From positions 9,937,426 through 10,001,425 of the forward strand of contig JAJEKV010000036.1 of the NCBI GenBank assembly GCA_021234155.1: 64,000 nt of DNA, in the 5' to 3' direction. Under the pieces are notes generated by a model, which searched no databases, was not told where the DNA came from, and was given only the letters and a program-made list of their open reading frames with translations. How positions within the stretch are numbered: the stretch's first letter is position 1; every line of letters begins with the position of its first letter. The DNA is from Isoetes taiwanensis (lineage: Eukaryota; Streptophyta; Lycopodiopsida; Isoetales; Isoetaceae). Positions 10,628 through 23,088 of this stretch are shown here, piece by piece. Made by a program: the position numbers and the translations under genes.

Positions 10628-10800
10628 ACAACAACCCTCGGATTGTTCCAACCAACGAAAATCAACGGCCCATAAAAGGTGCACTCTAGAAATACTATTT
10701 AGTACACCTCAACGAATACAACAACGAAATCATAGAAAAACCATGTGAAAAAGCGTATAAAAATCTAAAAGTAACCCTCTGTTATTATGCTACATATTGG
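10628..10800 (+). repeat. Dispersed repeat, copy 1 (pair at 21070-21240)
   Basis: It shares long near-identical blocks with 21070-21240, for example GCACTCTAGAAATACTATTT and the end TTATTATGCTACATAT. The copies are about 10 kb apart in the same orientation. No coding potential; the class is unknown. Confidence 0.75.
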
Positions 10801-12381
10801 CATTAAAACTACTAACTAGCTAGAGAAGTGCTTGGGATGATGATTTAACACTAAGCTATTTGTAAGCGATCTAGAACATTGTGCCTATAAATGTTAACCA
10901 ATAGATCAACATCAAAAACATTGAGATAACCTCTATAATGATGCACGTAGGTTTTACTGTCACTTATTGAACCAGTATACCAAGTGAAGAACTGGTCCCT
11001 GTCAACCTCTATACACTCGAACCATGTCAGTCTCTAATTCTACCATATTAATATCACTAACCAATACCCAAGCAACATTGTGACTAAGTCTAAGAAGCTT
11101 ACTTCAAAGCAACTATAATGCCTCTCTGTCTCAGTCTATTATGAGCATACATGTTTAATAAACCCCACTATTGTCCTTTACTTCTCCACTTAATATAATC
11201 CATCCAAAAATGTCAGTCTGAATGTCAATGACATCCAAAGAATATTTTTATGCAGTAAGCCTCAAAGGAATCAGTTGCTAAGATAAGAACATTTTATTCA
11301 CATCCCAACATACATGCTAACTTTTGTTCATCACCTTACGAGATTTATGCTCTTGAAAGAGAGGAAGCCACTCCTTGAACATTCCATGACTTAGAGATTA
11401 GCAATGAGGTTTTCTCTCTTTGTTCCACCCTTCCACTGTGTTTTCTATTATTTGGCAAGGGAGAGCCTCCTCTCTGATCTACCCTTTCATTGTGACCTAG
11501 TGAAGGAGAGTGCCCTTTATGCTCTGCCCTCCCAATGAGTTGTTCATTCTTAAATAAGCGTGAACATCTACTCTGCTCAGTCCTTCCATTATTGTGCAAC
11601 AAACCCATAGAACTTGAAACAAATTGAGCTTAGTTATTCCTAGTAGACCTTTTTAAACTAACCCTTTCTAAGTTGTGCATGCTTAATAATTATTTTATTC
11701 TTAAATAGCATTCACTTGTAGCTTTCTAGTTTGTCTAAGAATTAATTCTAATTTCTCGTGTAACATTTCCTCTTTTGCAATCAGAAAAACTTTATATGCT
11801 GCTAGTCCATTTTGATGGGGCAATTGAATGTAGACATTGGGAAAATTGAAGGAACTTTGTCCCTCTATGGTTTCTGAACAAATAATCCTTTAATATGCTG
11901 CAAATTTTGATCCTTAGGGGCTTTGTTTGTGTTTCTTTTGCACTTTTTCTTCTGCACATAAAAGTTAATATGTTGTTAGAGGGATTTCTTGATATTGACT
12001 TGCTAATAATCAAAGGGCCTTGGCTTTGAGAAGATTACATGAAGATGAAAGTTACCAGTAAGTATATGAGAAATTACTCTTTTTTATCAACATAATTTGT
12101 TCTATGGTCTTCAAGGAGATTGAAAAAAACTTGATACCTTATGAAACTCCAATATTTTCCCCATTAATGGAAGCAAATGTGATGATCATGCTTTCATGCG
12201 CTATGAAGTCGTTGAATTCATTACTGGTTTAAAATAAATTATTACTGTTACACAATAAAGAGTTTTAATTTTTCATTTGAGCATGTTATAAATGAACAAT
12301 TTGGTAAAACTGGTGGATATGCAAACGATTTGTGTGATGTATTGACTTCTACATGCATCTACTATTTGGCATTTATTGCTA
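10801..12381. other. Intergenic, nothing identified
   Basis: AT-rich sequence with only short frames. A minus-strand frame at 11345-11608 is open but repetitive in composition and matches nothing known to me. Confidence 0.4.
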
Positions 12382-12453
12382 CCCATTGTATTGTGTCTCA
12401 TAAATCAATTAGTCTCCGAGGACGTTAAAAACCAATTCAATTCAATTCAATTC
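12382..12453 (+). mobile_element. LINE 3' tail fragment with (ATTCA)n
   Basis: It matches the 3' end of the LINE at 35.6-38.9 kb: CCCATTGTATTGTGTCTCAT, then AGTCTCCGAGGACGTTAAAA, then tandem ATTCA units. This is a severely 5'-truncated insertion or an unrecognised short element using the same tail. Confidence 0.75.
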
Positions 12454-14530
12454 TCTTTGTATTCTAGAATACTGGCCTTGTGTCTTAACCTTATGCCTTT
12501 CTTTTTTCCAGGATGAAATCTAATATGCATTGTCCTTGTGACGTCCCCTGCTCGTATACGGTGCCTCGCACATATAGAACTGGAGCCCTCCTGTCAACGC
12601 ATAACTGTTGACACGAGGCCATCTACCTATCTCAGGTTCTTGATTGTAGGCAAGAACCAGATGGGAAAGAATAGACGTGTCATTCGTCCCGTCTCCCTCA
12701 GGATCTACCTAACTGCAGAAGCGAGTACATAGCATCACATAAAATGCATACCCACCTCGAAGGGTGGCACGCCATAACATAACATCTAAATAACAAATAT
12801 CAGTAACATCAACAAGGAAAGGAAATGCTACCCAAGGCTCAGACTCATGGGATCGACTGACGGCTTGGTTCTCCGGAAGATAACGCGGACAGAATTCATG
12901 GCAAATAGATTGGGTATGCATAAGAATATGGCCGTTGGTAGTCCACTTCATCCGTCCCTCCTATGCATACTTTGCAGATAGGCTGGAAAGTATTAGGCTT
13001 GTGACCGTAGCCTGCCGGGTGCATAGTCAGAGGGACTGCTCCTGGATTGCATCTCCATAGTCCCGATGAGGCAAGAGGGGATCACTCCCCTCTAGAAGAT
13101 CCATGTCAACTGCATGCGAACTAGAAAGCCACTGCTCTTCTACGACTTGAACCCCATTGAGGCGACGCATCACCTAGGAGGTGTCGAGCCCATACCTTGC
13201 GCACATGCAGTGGCAAACTATCAGGCCTAGCCCACAATGTTTCCTGGCCGTCGCTACACACCAGAGGGATCAACTGCAGTTGGACAAGTCTTTCGTATCG
13301 GTTAGTCTGACCCCACCTTCCCAATACACATGAGGTGCGCACAAAGATAAACTATCATCATCCATATGAACTTGAAACACAGAATAACTTCTAGTCTATC
13401 TACCTGAACATACAAAGTTAGCCTTGTCCGTTAGAGCTGAGATCTGTGAATCTAAAGGTCTTTAGGACTAAGAAAACATGCAAACTCGGCTCAATGTCGG
13501 TCGAGAAGCCAGTATTGCACGTCAGATCGATCACACACCAGATCTTTGGCTTGCTCCCAATCCTCGAACGACGTCCATACTTTCGGGTCGTCTCGAGGTG
13601 ATCAAGGCTTGATGATCCGCTTGGCAAAGTGAGTATCACTGGTGCTGGTAGGCAGAATTGATTTGGCGCAGGTGCAATGCGAGCTCTGAAGGCTGGAATC
13701 TGAAAGGGCACTTTTAGGATTCCAGACTTCTTTTATCATGACGCTTTTAGGGTTGGCATCTAAAGGATCATTTAGGATTATTGCCATGTGGCAATGGTTG
13801 TAGGCATATGTTAATGGTCCCAATGGTCATATTTCATGGTAGGGTACGGTTGTCGTGTACATGTCGCAGGGTTGACATGTACCGGTGATGTGGTAGTATA
13901 ATATATGTATTCACATTGTATATTATGCTGGAATGTCATAGACGTGGTGTAGGTTTTTTTTTAGGAGGACAAATATTCTCTTGGTGGAGGTACCAAACTA
14001 ATAAGCAATGTAGAGTACATGCATGCAACCTATTGGAGCTTGGATGGAAAGATGGGGGTAGAACATTACAATACTGCAATTTCTTTTTACTTTTCCAGCA
14101 GTTTTGTAGAAGCTTGGAGGTCCAGTTGGTCAAGGTCGCATTGTTAACCATTATTAGAAACCTTAGTTAAAAGCCGATTATCATTTGTCTGATATGTTCT
14201 CAACGCCAAGAACCTAGGTATTGGTTGTTTTTTCTGGTCCTATAATTACAATAAGATTAGCAATAATATCTAGCATAATAACAGAGGGTTTCCTTTGTGT
14301 TTTTGTATGTTGATTTTGTTTAAGAGGGGAGATGGAGATCGCATGGCTGTGAGCGCTCTTATATGCATGTTTAATCATTTAAATTTAATTATTTTTAGAA
14401 ATCTAATGTTTTTCCACCCCTTCATTTTCATATTTTAAATCATTATGGAACCATTTTTCATTTTGGAGCACATGCACTGCTTGAGCCCCTTCACATTAGG
14501 GTTTTGTAAAGGGCATTCAATCGGGAGAGT
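12454..14530. other. Intergenic, partly GC-richer, no intact gene
   Basis: Positions 12530-13700 are richer in GC than the surroundings and read as broken coding on the minus strand, but no domain can be named. It may be an old retroelement. The remainder is AT-rich. Confidence 0.35.
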
Positions 14531-14771
14531 GTATTCATCATGGAATTTCAAAAGGATTTGCTTTTCACGTCTTTACTTGTTTTCCGACTTTAAATTGAAA
14601 GAACAGAGTGCACCCATGGAGTTCCGACTTGATAGCTTACTTTCTCAAGTATATCCATGATGCAGTTCCGGACGAATTTCCTTTTCAATTCTTTACTTGT
14701 TTTCTGGCTTTAAATTGAAAGAACAAGGTGCGTCCATGGAGTTACCGACGTGGGAGCTTATTTTCTGATAT
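14531..14771 (+). repeat. Tandem duplication, 120-bp unit
   Basis: Two head-to-tail units with a period of 120 bp share blocks such as CTTTAAATTGAAAGAACA and CCATGGAGTT. About 80% of positions agree. Confidence 0.8.
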
Positions 14772-15321
14772 GTCTTTTGGGGACTTGTTGTGTAAAACTA
14801 GTAAAAAATGAACAGAGAGACTCGTGGCACATGGATGAAATAACAATGGGATGCCGCTAAGAGATCTCGACAATCAATCTGTGCTCAAAGGAAAGAGAAG
14901 CAAGTCTCATATTGAGTTCTTTTCTCTGGCTCTCCAATCAGGACAACAGAGTATGAAGTCCAGAAGCTTATTTTCTTGGGTATTTCTTCTCTTATTCCAG
15001 TTTCTAGAGTGTTTCTTTTGTAATGCTCGTGCCCTAATACAGACATCTATAGGGCTCATCCAAAGTCCTAGCTTCTTAATTTGCCTCTTCAAAATTTGGC
15101 TCCTGAAACTGCCCTACATCTACGCAAGCCCGATATCAGTTTGTTAATGCAATCATTTTAATAAAAGCTATGGCGTCCCCCCTGGAAGAATTCACTACTC
15201 CAACGCTCTTTCACATCTTCAACACTCTTTCTCACCTCGAGCACTCTTTCTTAGGAAAAAATTGGAAGCATTTAAGCCTCCCGAAGCATTTTCCCTGAAT
15301 TTCAAATTCAAATCATTGATC

Positions 15322-15419
15322 CCAAAGCTTTTTTAAAAAATGCTAACAATCTCTCTCTTCCCATGTTCTTCCAAAGCTTTTTAAAAAAATGCTAACAATC
15401 TCTCTCTTCCCATGTTCTT
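15322..15419 (+). repeat. Tandem duplication, 49-bp unit
   Basis: Two adjacent 49-bp units starting CCAAAGCTTTT are almost identical, so the duplication is recent. Confidence 0.9.
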
Positions 15420-16282
15420 CCTAGCTGTCAGATTTTTCTGCTTGTTTCTTGCGCAAATCCTTTGAAGCAAGAATCAGTGCAAAACCCTCGGGCATCAAAA
15501 CCTCTGAGTTGGGCATCAAAACCTCTGCTCCGGAGCTCCATAGTTCAAAAAAATCCCATGTTATTTAGCTTTTTCCACATTTCTTCCTGCCAAAGAAACT
15601 CCTCCTTGCTTAGTTCCTCTTGTGCTCATTCCAATCTATTTCTTGCTGACTTGCTTGTAGATTTCTTTTTATGCTAGAAACCAATAATGCATTGTTAGCA
15701 CATAACATGAACAAAGATAAAAAGAACTACAATATAAGAAATACCAAAACATCATCAAGTTGTCCAAACAAGTTCTAAATGCACGTGTCAAGGCCTTAGA
15801 AGAACCATGTGATAACTGTGAGACCATGAGAAACCATACAATAAACATGAGATATCGATAAGCGTGTAGTGCCTACTTCAGTTTGATGAATTCCAGTCGG
15901 GCTGATAATGCCCTGCAGCCAATATGGGCAGTGTAAGCCTCATGTGTATACATCTACTTAGCATGCGTCCATCGCTAACAGACCACTTCCAAGCCATGTA
16001 GCGTGACGAAGCACCCTTGCTGGGGTGACAATGCCCGATGTCAAGAACAAGAACAACTGCAAGTCCAAACCATTGCAAATGGACTCCGACCCAGAGGATA
16101 TGCACTCATGCATCAACCAAGAACTTTGCGCGCGTCCCACATGCCAGAGTTTAAACCATGTTTATCATCATATGATCCAAGAATCAAGAGTCAATAGCTC
16201 ACGTACATTTCCCATGCATTTACCAGGAACAACATAGAACAACGCCAACACTTGCAATGATATCATAGAGAATAGATCACAG
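15420..16282. other. Intergenic, nothing identified
   Basis: Short overlapping frames on both strands around 15880-16240 show no domain. It ends in a LINE tail at 16283. Confidence 0.35.
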
Positions 16283-16326
16283 CCAATTGGTCTCCGAGGA
16301 CGCTAAAAACCTATTCTATTCTATTC
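16283..16326 (+). mobile_element. LINE 3' tail fragment with (ATTCT)n
   Basis: TTGGTCTCCGAGGACGCTAA followed by AAACC and tandem ATTCT units matches the ends of the LINE copies at 38.9 and 55.4 kb and the fragment at 12.4 kb. Confidence 0.75.
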
Positions 16327-16639
16327 ATGTTCTACATTATGATGTCAAATATTCAACAAGTACATGCGAACATAATGCAACCGCGATACATGACCATGAT
16401 ATCCAAGCATTTAGCATGTCTAGATATATTATACAAGAGCACATAGAAGGTCTAGCATCCTTCCTAACCCCTTCCTCGGAATAGGAAAAGCTTATTTTAG
16501 GATGGTATAATTCCTGCTCCCATGATATTCATACACCTTACATGTTCAATATATAGTGTACAAGAATCATATGGCAACTACAACAGGCTTCCATAGCAGG
16601 CTCTCCCATAGTTAATCCCTCCATAAGGAGTGAACATTT

Positions 16640-16870
16640 TGAAAGGTCCATTGTTATTGGGTCTCATGCTACATAAGGAAACTCAGATGGACAAAGCAAG
16701 ACACAATATAGCTGGAATCTGTACCCATGACTGGAAGACCAGAACCGCTCTAAGCAAAGACCTGGCAAGTTGCGCTAAATGTATTGATTTGTTGAAAGGT
16801 GTGACGACCATATACAGCATATATAATTGTCATATGAGTACAAGGTATATGGTTTCCACCCGCGTGCAAA
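16640..16870 (+). repeat. Dispersed repeat (relatives at 26752-27095)
   Basis: Shares AAAGGTCCATTGTTATTGG-like, TGCGCTAAATGTATTGATTT and CATATGAGTACAAGGTATAT blocks with two adjacent copies near 26.8-27.1 kb. No coding potential was found. Confidence 0.75.
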
Positions 16871-18523
16871 AGGATGATGTCATCGGCAATGTTTGAACTT
16901 CTAATCTTTATGTTGCCAAGTCAGAGACTCTTTTCAACAAGTGCAGTCACTATGAAGAGAAACTTATACCAAATGTCTTCTTCTATGTACGTCGTGTCAT
17001 TCATGCACCTATGCTAACTAACACCCCGTATGCCCACCAAGTGGTACGCAATAATCTATGCTAGATGATGGCAATAGGTCACTATTTATAGAGATGTTCG
17101 AGGATGATAGAACCATTCTGCTTCAACGCCATTCACATGCTTCTCTTATGTCTAGCTCATGTTCGTGATCTTGTCAGCAGTCTTGAGCCTTCTTATTTGT
17201 CTTATTTTGTTCCTGATTTTCCCTTTGGGCCCTTACATGCATTCTTCGTGATTGTATCATACTAATTGTAACCTTTTAGGCTCTTGTACTTATTCCTTTG
17301 AGTTATATTATATGCTTCCACCAGTCTATTTGTATTTCTCTTGCATTTATCTTGTATCCTACTTGTAGACTAGGGATGAAATTTCAGGAAGATATTTTCT
17401 AACCACTATATCAGGGGCGAAAGACTCTTCTCTCATTGCGATTAATAAAATCCTGTAGAAGTTATTTGTTTTTCCGTGAAAGATCGGGAGAAGAATTTGG
17501 CCAAGCCAAAATATAAAGAAGTTGCGGGCAATATAGTCAGTTGCTTTTTTTTTTATTGTTGGGGGGAAGGGAGGGGGAGGGGAAGTTATTTTAACGTATA
17601 CAATCATATAAAGGTTCTCTTTTGTGGGTTGCCCGTATAGAAGCATCAGGCTTAAGGAAAGGGTGCAACCTAGTGCTGTTTCAAATTGGAAATGCAATCT
17701 CTAAAACCCTGAAGTGACCCAACAAACATCACTAGAAATGGTAAAGAAATATACTTTTCAAGTGAAAAAAAAAGCGCATTGCATCACCTAGACTAATTTG
17801 GATGTCAGCAATTGCCTAATCGACATCTGCATAAAGTTTGAGTTGTAGATCCTGCCTTTGCTTATAACAAATCCCAAGATTATCTGATCGATAAGCAAAT
17901 AGTCTCTTTGTTGCTTTTCAATGTCATAATCTACTCAACATGCCAACTTGCTTTGAAGAACTTAAATAAGCTTCGGTTTCATTATTGGATGGCCAAAATG
18001 CTATCTTATAGGGATCAACACATTTCTGTTGCAAATGATAAAAATAAGTATAGAAAACCGGCATATTAAATGTGCTTACCACATATATGCTTCTACAGTA
18101 CTTAGCAATCAAATACAGGCATTGAAAAACTATTAACCAAACCAGAGACAATGGAAAATTTAAGGAGCATTGTTATGGTCTGGTCGGCTGGAAAAAGGAG
18201 CCCTAAATTGGCCTCCAATAGAGCAGGTACCACGAATCTATATATATAGGTCCATTTCCAAATTGATCTTCACTTCCACACATAAACTAAGAATTTATCC
18301 CCCTTTTATCACCTAGAATCTTCTACTCGGGACAATTTGGAAACCTCGTCGTCCAAATAAGAAGGGGACAAAGGAGCATGGCAATCACCGAGGACAAAGA
18401 TGTGTTCTGCAGAAAGAGCCAAGGGGAGACCTCCAAAGAAGAAAGGCTCAACACAACTCATGGAAACAAAGGAGAAAGACAACCCTCCAACGACCTTCTG
18501 ACCTTGTGGCACTAAAGCACTAA
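16871..18523. other. Intergenic, nothing identified
   Basis: AT-rich sequence with short unrecognised frames on both strands. A G-rich tract lies at about 17560-17585. Confidence 0.4.
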
Positions 18524-18790
18524 GATTGCACGGGCTACCCTTGGGATGACGGTGAAGGTCTCGACAAGGCCACGGAGCTTGACATCATTTGCCTAGTAGA
18601 AACTTGGGAGTGCAGTGGCAGGAGACTTTTACAGGAAGTACACCTTTTTCACGTGTTGGAAAGACAAAACCCATAGGAAGAGGAAGTGCAACTCTAGCAT
18701 GCTACATCAGAGACAATCTAACCAAAAAGGCAAATGTAGTTATTTTTTATGAAGATAAATGCTTTATGCTTGTATACATTCCAATGTTTA
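18524..18790 (+). pseudogene. LINE endonuclease fragment
   Basis: The frame from 18524 reads GYPWDDGEGL then ELDIICLVETWE, aligning with GFPWQKGESL and NLIFLVETWE at the start of the LINE at 35.6 kb. After a frame change it continues as GRGSATLACYIRDNL. This is the N-terminal part of the APE-like endonuclease, which nicks the target DNA. The fragment is broken by at least one frameshift and ends at a MITE remnant at 18794. Confidence 0.7.
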
Positions 18791-18793
18791 TGT

Positions 18794-19025
18794 ACATTCA
18801 CACGGGGGGTTACTTCGGGCAACGAGAGCTGTCGGATGGGCATATTTGTCCTTTATTCCAAGATCTGGACCGTACATAGCGATCCTCGTTTGTGGGGTAT
18901 GCATGTACATGTTTTTGTATACTGTATATTAAGATTTGCAAAATACTATAAGGTTTGAGAGAATGCACTTAATGATGTTGATTTTGTACATGTATTGTAA
19001 ATTTTTTTTGGCTCTCGGAGCATCA
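18794..19025 (+). mobile_element. Diverged MITE copy lacking outer inverted repeats
   Basis: It aligns with the centre and part of the left arm of the MITE at 9204-9566: CATTCACACGGGGGGT, GGGCAACGAGAGCTGT, CTCGTTTGTGGGGTATGCA and AAAATACTATAAG are shared. The 75-bp ends are missing. Confidence 0.8.
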
Positions 19026-20076
19026 ATACAAAAAAAATGGCAATCATAACTGGCATTGACATCCATAAATAAGAATATTCATAGGATAAAAAAGAAGATA
19101 TGATTTAAAATCATCCCAAGGTGCCAAGATTGTAAATTCTTCTCTAGAAAAACCATATTATGCTAGATATGGGCAATCTCACAGTAGTTGTATAGCAAAG
19201 TTGGGCAATCCATAATGGTTGTAGCAATATAATGTGGGAAGTCCATCCTTAGTCAGAAGCAACATAATACATTTTGATAAAGCAACCAAAACTCATGTTC
19301 AAAACCAACTTCTAAACTAGCTTATGTGAATGGAACTGAAAAAACAAGATCTATCGTTTTGAAGAACAACAAATCTAAAACAAGATTTATAGCAGATGAT
19401 ATAACCTTAGAGTACCATCTAGAAAGGGCATAGAACAGATAGATCAGCATGTGAGAATGACCCGACTAGGCTGTCACAGAGCAAAAGCTATTTTGAGAGT
19501 TCGTTTGTGCCTTCGCAATGAAAACTCTAAGTTTGAAAACCCTAAGTCGACCTGCCAAACAACTGTGTTTCTGCTCTGCTCGCCTTGTTAGCTCTGCCAT
19601 GCTCGCCTTGTTAGCTTCTATGCACAAAGGAGACAAGTTCTATGGCTGCAAAAGCACTCCCATTAAACTGTGGGGGAAAATCTGGAGCTTGCCTTAGACA
19701 GTAAAAAAAGATTTCTTCCATAAAATAATCGTTAATCCCTAGATTGGAATATCACAAGAGCTTGATAAGTAAAAAGAGCTTGATAAGTAAATGAGAATGA
19801 GAATGATTTTTTATCGTCCACTGAATTGCATACCTGGAGGAAGCCAAAAAATAGCTGGTACAAAGACTATGGCACTGGGGAAGCCAAAAAATAGATGGTA
19901 CAAAGACTATGGCACTGGGTATGGCTGTAGCTCTGAAACCTGTATCCTGCAATTGCACAACACTCGCCATATTTCATGAAGTCCTTTTTGTTGCCACTTG
20001 TTTTGCACTTGGTGGATTTCATGATATACGCAAGAGTTTTTTTTAGTATGGAAAGGAGGAGCAGAAGAACTACGAT
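19026..20076. other. Intergenic, nothing identified
   Basis: AT-rich; apart from the 40-bp tandem duplication at 19840-19919, no structure or gene was found. Confidence 0.4.
19840..19919 (+). repeat. Tandem duplication, 40-bp unit
   Basis: Two adjacent 40-bp units containing GGTACAAAGACTATGGCACT differ at one position. Confidence 0.9.
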
Positions 20077-20319
20077 CTATTGTTCGATAGGGCAGGAAGT
20101 GGGACACTTTTTGGAATGGCAAGAGATGGCGGAAAAGGAAGCCGATTCAGAAGGGTCTAGCACAGGTGAGGAGCATCGGCTGCACGAGCTATTCCGATCC
20201 GGACATGCATAGCACGGCCTGCATTTTACCCAGATCTGCTCGCTTCCGGTATCCAGCACTAGTGTGTAATTTTTCGGAGGAGTCCCGAGCTGTAGCTGTA
20301 GCAGGTATTGAGATCCCCA
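20077..20319 (-). pseudogene. Pepsin-type (A1) aspartic protease fragment
   Basis: The minus-strand frame of 81 codons reads GSQYLLQLQLGTPPKNYT, then LVLDTGSEQIWVKC, then a cysteine-rich stretch ending SKKCPTSC and a stop. This is the N-terminal catalytic region of plant A1 (nepenthesin-like) proteases, with the first active-site motif DTGS intact and the following cysteine pattern typical of the group. No second DTG/DSG site, propeptide or signal peptide was found nearby. It is therefore an isolated exon or a gene fragment, most likely non-functional. Confidence 0.75.
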
Positions 20320-21069
20320 TAAAAAAAACTGCTTTCGTATTTCTCATTTCGCCCTTTCATTCTAGCCTTTGGGCTTCGAATCTCTGGTTGCCTCTTATTT
20401 CTGCTCGCCTTAGCTTTTCAGGTAGGCTATGGATCTGTCTGCGTCTACATTAATCAGTCTTGCTCTATATGTTTGAATTTCTTCTGCTTTCGATATTTGC
20501 CCCTTAATCATTAGTAGCACGAACACCCAGAGCGCAGAGATACTCATGCTATATAAATGCTGCTTCTTTCATTCCTGGTCCCAAGCCATTGATTGCCATT
20601 GTGCCGCAGAAAACCGGGTAAAAATAGGGTAAGAACAGCTTGATTGGTTTCATGAGTAGGAAGAGGTCTGCCAAAAATGAAACAGGCTTGCAATACACAG
20701 AAGAAGGATAGATCCAACACACAGAAGATACAGATCGATATTATGGCAAAAAGCAGGAGCAGGAGCGACAACAGGATCTGGAGCTGCTGCATGCTTCTTA
20801 CTCAGACATTTTGGTCGAGCTTTTTGCTTCTTACTGTGATACTAAAAAAAACCAACAATATAGAACAAAATCCAAAACAAGAATAAAACACCATAGTCTA
20901 GTATCCGTCAAAAACCAAAACAAGAAGAACACTCATCGTCTATGATCATACCAATATGTTTCTGTTACCAAGAAGCACTCCGCCAGCGAGAATCTAGAGG
21001 ATCTAGAGGGCAAGAGTCAAGAGGACAAAAGTTATGGGGTTTGATGCATATGCATGCAATCATCACAAC
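20320..21069. other. Intergenic, nothing identified
   Basis: No continuation of the protease fragment could be found upstream on the minus strand; no other feature was seen. Confidence 0.4.
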
Positions 21070-21240
21070 AACAACCACCATCGGATTTTTTTATGCCAAC
21101 CCAAATCAATGACCCAAAATGGGCGCACTCTAGAAATACTATTTAGTATGCCAACACGAATACAACACCGAAATCATAGAAAAACCTTATGAAAAAGTGT
21201 ATAAAACTATAAAATTAACCCCCTGTTATTATGCTACATA
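21070..21240 (+). repeat. Dispersed repeat, copy 2 (pair at 10628-10800)
   Basis: Same orientation as the copy near 10.7 kb. Homology seems to begin upstream as well (GAGGGCAAG near 21010 and 10470), but there it is interrupted by the microsatellite in copy 1. Confidence 0.75.
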
Positions 21241-21277
21241 TAGATATTTATTATTATTTGTGTACTATGCTCTATAG

Positions 21278-22420
21278 CTACAACGAGCTTGGCCCGTTAG
21301 CAGGCATGTAATTTTTATTTCCCTATTGATAATTATTGAGATTATTCCAGTTGGTACATTGTATGAGAAATACATATTATGTATGAGAAGTCTATACAAA
21401 GTCTGTGATAAAAGCAAAGGACATCAGTTTCGATGAGGGTTTTTGGAAAGAGCAATTCTTAGGCAGTCTTGTTGGTTGAACTTTGGAGCATTATATCTCA
21501 CCAATCAGAGCTCATTTTCAAATAATTTTTAGTTTACTGGAAAGAATCTTAAATCAGCTTTTCGGATTAGGTCTGATTATGATGAAATTCATCTGTATGG
21601 TGGAGTTATGACAGAAATAGTGATGATGGGTCGGAATTGACTGTGGTATGTATCTTCTTCTATAGATTGATTTTTTGAGGCACAAGCATCTGCAAGGCTC
21701 CACACTTGAAGAAATCCTGGGGTGGGTGGTTTTCCAGCTTACACCAGGATATGGGGTTGACTTATTTTTCTGTGAGTAGAGTAGAGTACAGTAGAGTACC
21801 GCTATAACGAGCTTGCCCTGTTAGCAGGCATGTAATTTTCATTTCCCCTTTGTTAATTATTGAGATTATTCCAGCTGGTACATTGTATGAGAAATACATA
21901 TGAGAAGTCTATACAAAGTTCGTGATAAAAGCAAAGAGCATCAATTTCTGTGAGGGTTTCTGGAAAGAGCAATGCTTAGGCAGTTCTGTTGGTTGAACTT
22001 TGGAGCATCATATCTCACCAATCAGAGCTCATTTTCAAGTAGTTTTTAATTTATTGAAAAGAAGCTTAAATTAGCTTTCCGAATTAAGTCTGATTAGGAT
22101 GAAATTCATCTGCATGGTAGAGTTATGACAGAAATAGTGATGATGGGCCGGAATTGGTATGTATCTTCTTCTACAGATTGATTCTTGGAGCTAGAAGTCG
22201 ATCTTTTGAGGCACAAGCAACTGCAAGGGTCCACACTTGAAGAAATTCTGGGGTGTATGGTTTTCCAGCTTACATTGGGATGTTAGATTGCTTAGTATGT
22301 CCGTGTTATTGAAGGAAAGAATTGGGATTTAATAATATGAATTAGAGTATCATGGAAATTTGAGTGACCTTGAAATTGTATATGGGATTGACTGATTTTT
22401 GTGTCAGTAGAGTAGAGTAG
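21278..22420 (+). repeat. Tandem duplication, 524-bp unit
   Basis: Two head-to-tail units start at 21278 and 21802. Shared blocks run throughout, such as GTTAGCAGGCATGTAATTTT, TGACAGAAATAGTGATGATG and TTTTGAGGCACAAGCA. About 90% identity by eye with small indels. No coding frame is preserved in both. Confidence 0.9.
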
Positions 22421-23088
22421 ATCTAAGCTAAAATCATTGGGGAAAGAACACAAAGGGCTGGTAGAGGCGATTATATGCCATCCCAGATTGCGACCAAAAG
22501 TTCTGTGAAAATGATTGAAACCGGCATCTTAGCCCTTAAATTTAGCATTGGCAGGTTCCTTAAAGGCGGGTATACAAAAGTAGGGTGGTCTCAAAGTTTA
22601 GGGATCCAATTTTGGCATGATTCGAGCAAGTTTTTATACTTTAGGTTTCTTCGGTAGTATTTTTGCAAGAATGGTGTGATACGGCCTCCATATTTTCCAA
22701 GGTATAAACCTAGAATATGCTATATTTTGAGGTTAAAGAACTTTCGACCTTAAATAAATAACACTAGGCTTATAATATTTGTGGAGACATTGGCTATGGT
22801 AAAATGATGCAAGCACAAATATTTGACTATGCAATTTGGAAAGGCCGCAGGCAGGGCACCAAGGGTAGGGTAGATCTAAGCTAAAATCATTGAGGAAAGA
22901 GCACCAAGGGCTGGTAGAGGCGATTATGTGCCATCCCAGATTGCCACCAAAAGTTCTGAGAAAACGATTGGAACCGGATCTAAGCTAAAATCATTGGGGA
23001 AAGAGCACCAAGGGCTGGTAGAGGCGATTATGTGCCATCCCAAATTGCCACCAAAAGTTATGTGAAAACGATTGGAACCGGCATCTTA
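22421..23088 (+). repeat. Three copies of a 104-bp repeat
   Basis: Copies at 22421-22532, 22874-22977 and 22978-23088 begin ATCTAAGCTAAAATCATTG and include GGGCTGGTAGAGGCGATTAT. The last two are directly adjacent; the first is separated from them by the dispersed repeat at 22553-22850. Confidence 0.9.
22553..22850 (+). repeat. Dispersed repeat, copy 1 (pair at 25511-25812)
   Basis: Near-identical blocks shared with 25511-25812 include GGGTGGTCTCAAAGTTTAGG and TTGGCTATGGTAAAATGATG. Confidence 0.85.

Noticed and set aside
10314-10689. Several open frames on both strands
   Set aside because: All are produced by the CACATG microsatellite, which lacks stops in any frame; the products are Cys/His/Met repeats.
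12530-13711. Possible gene in a GC-richer block
   Set aside because: Frames are short on both strands, no domain is recognised and no plausible splice chain was found.
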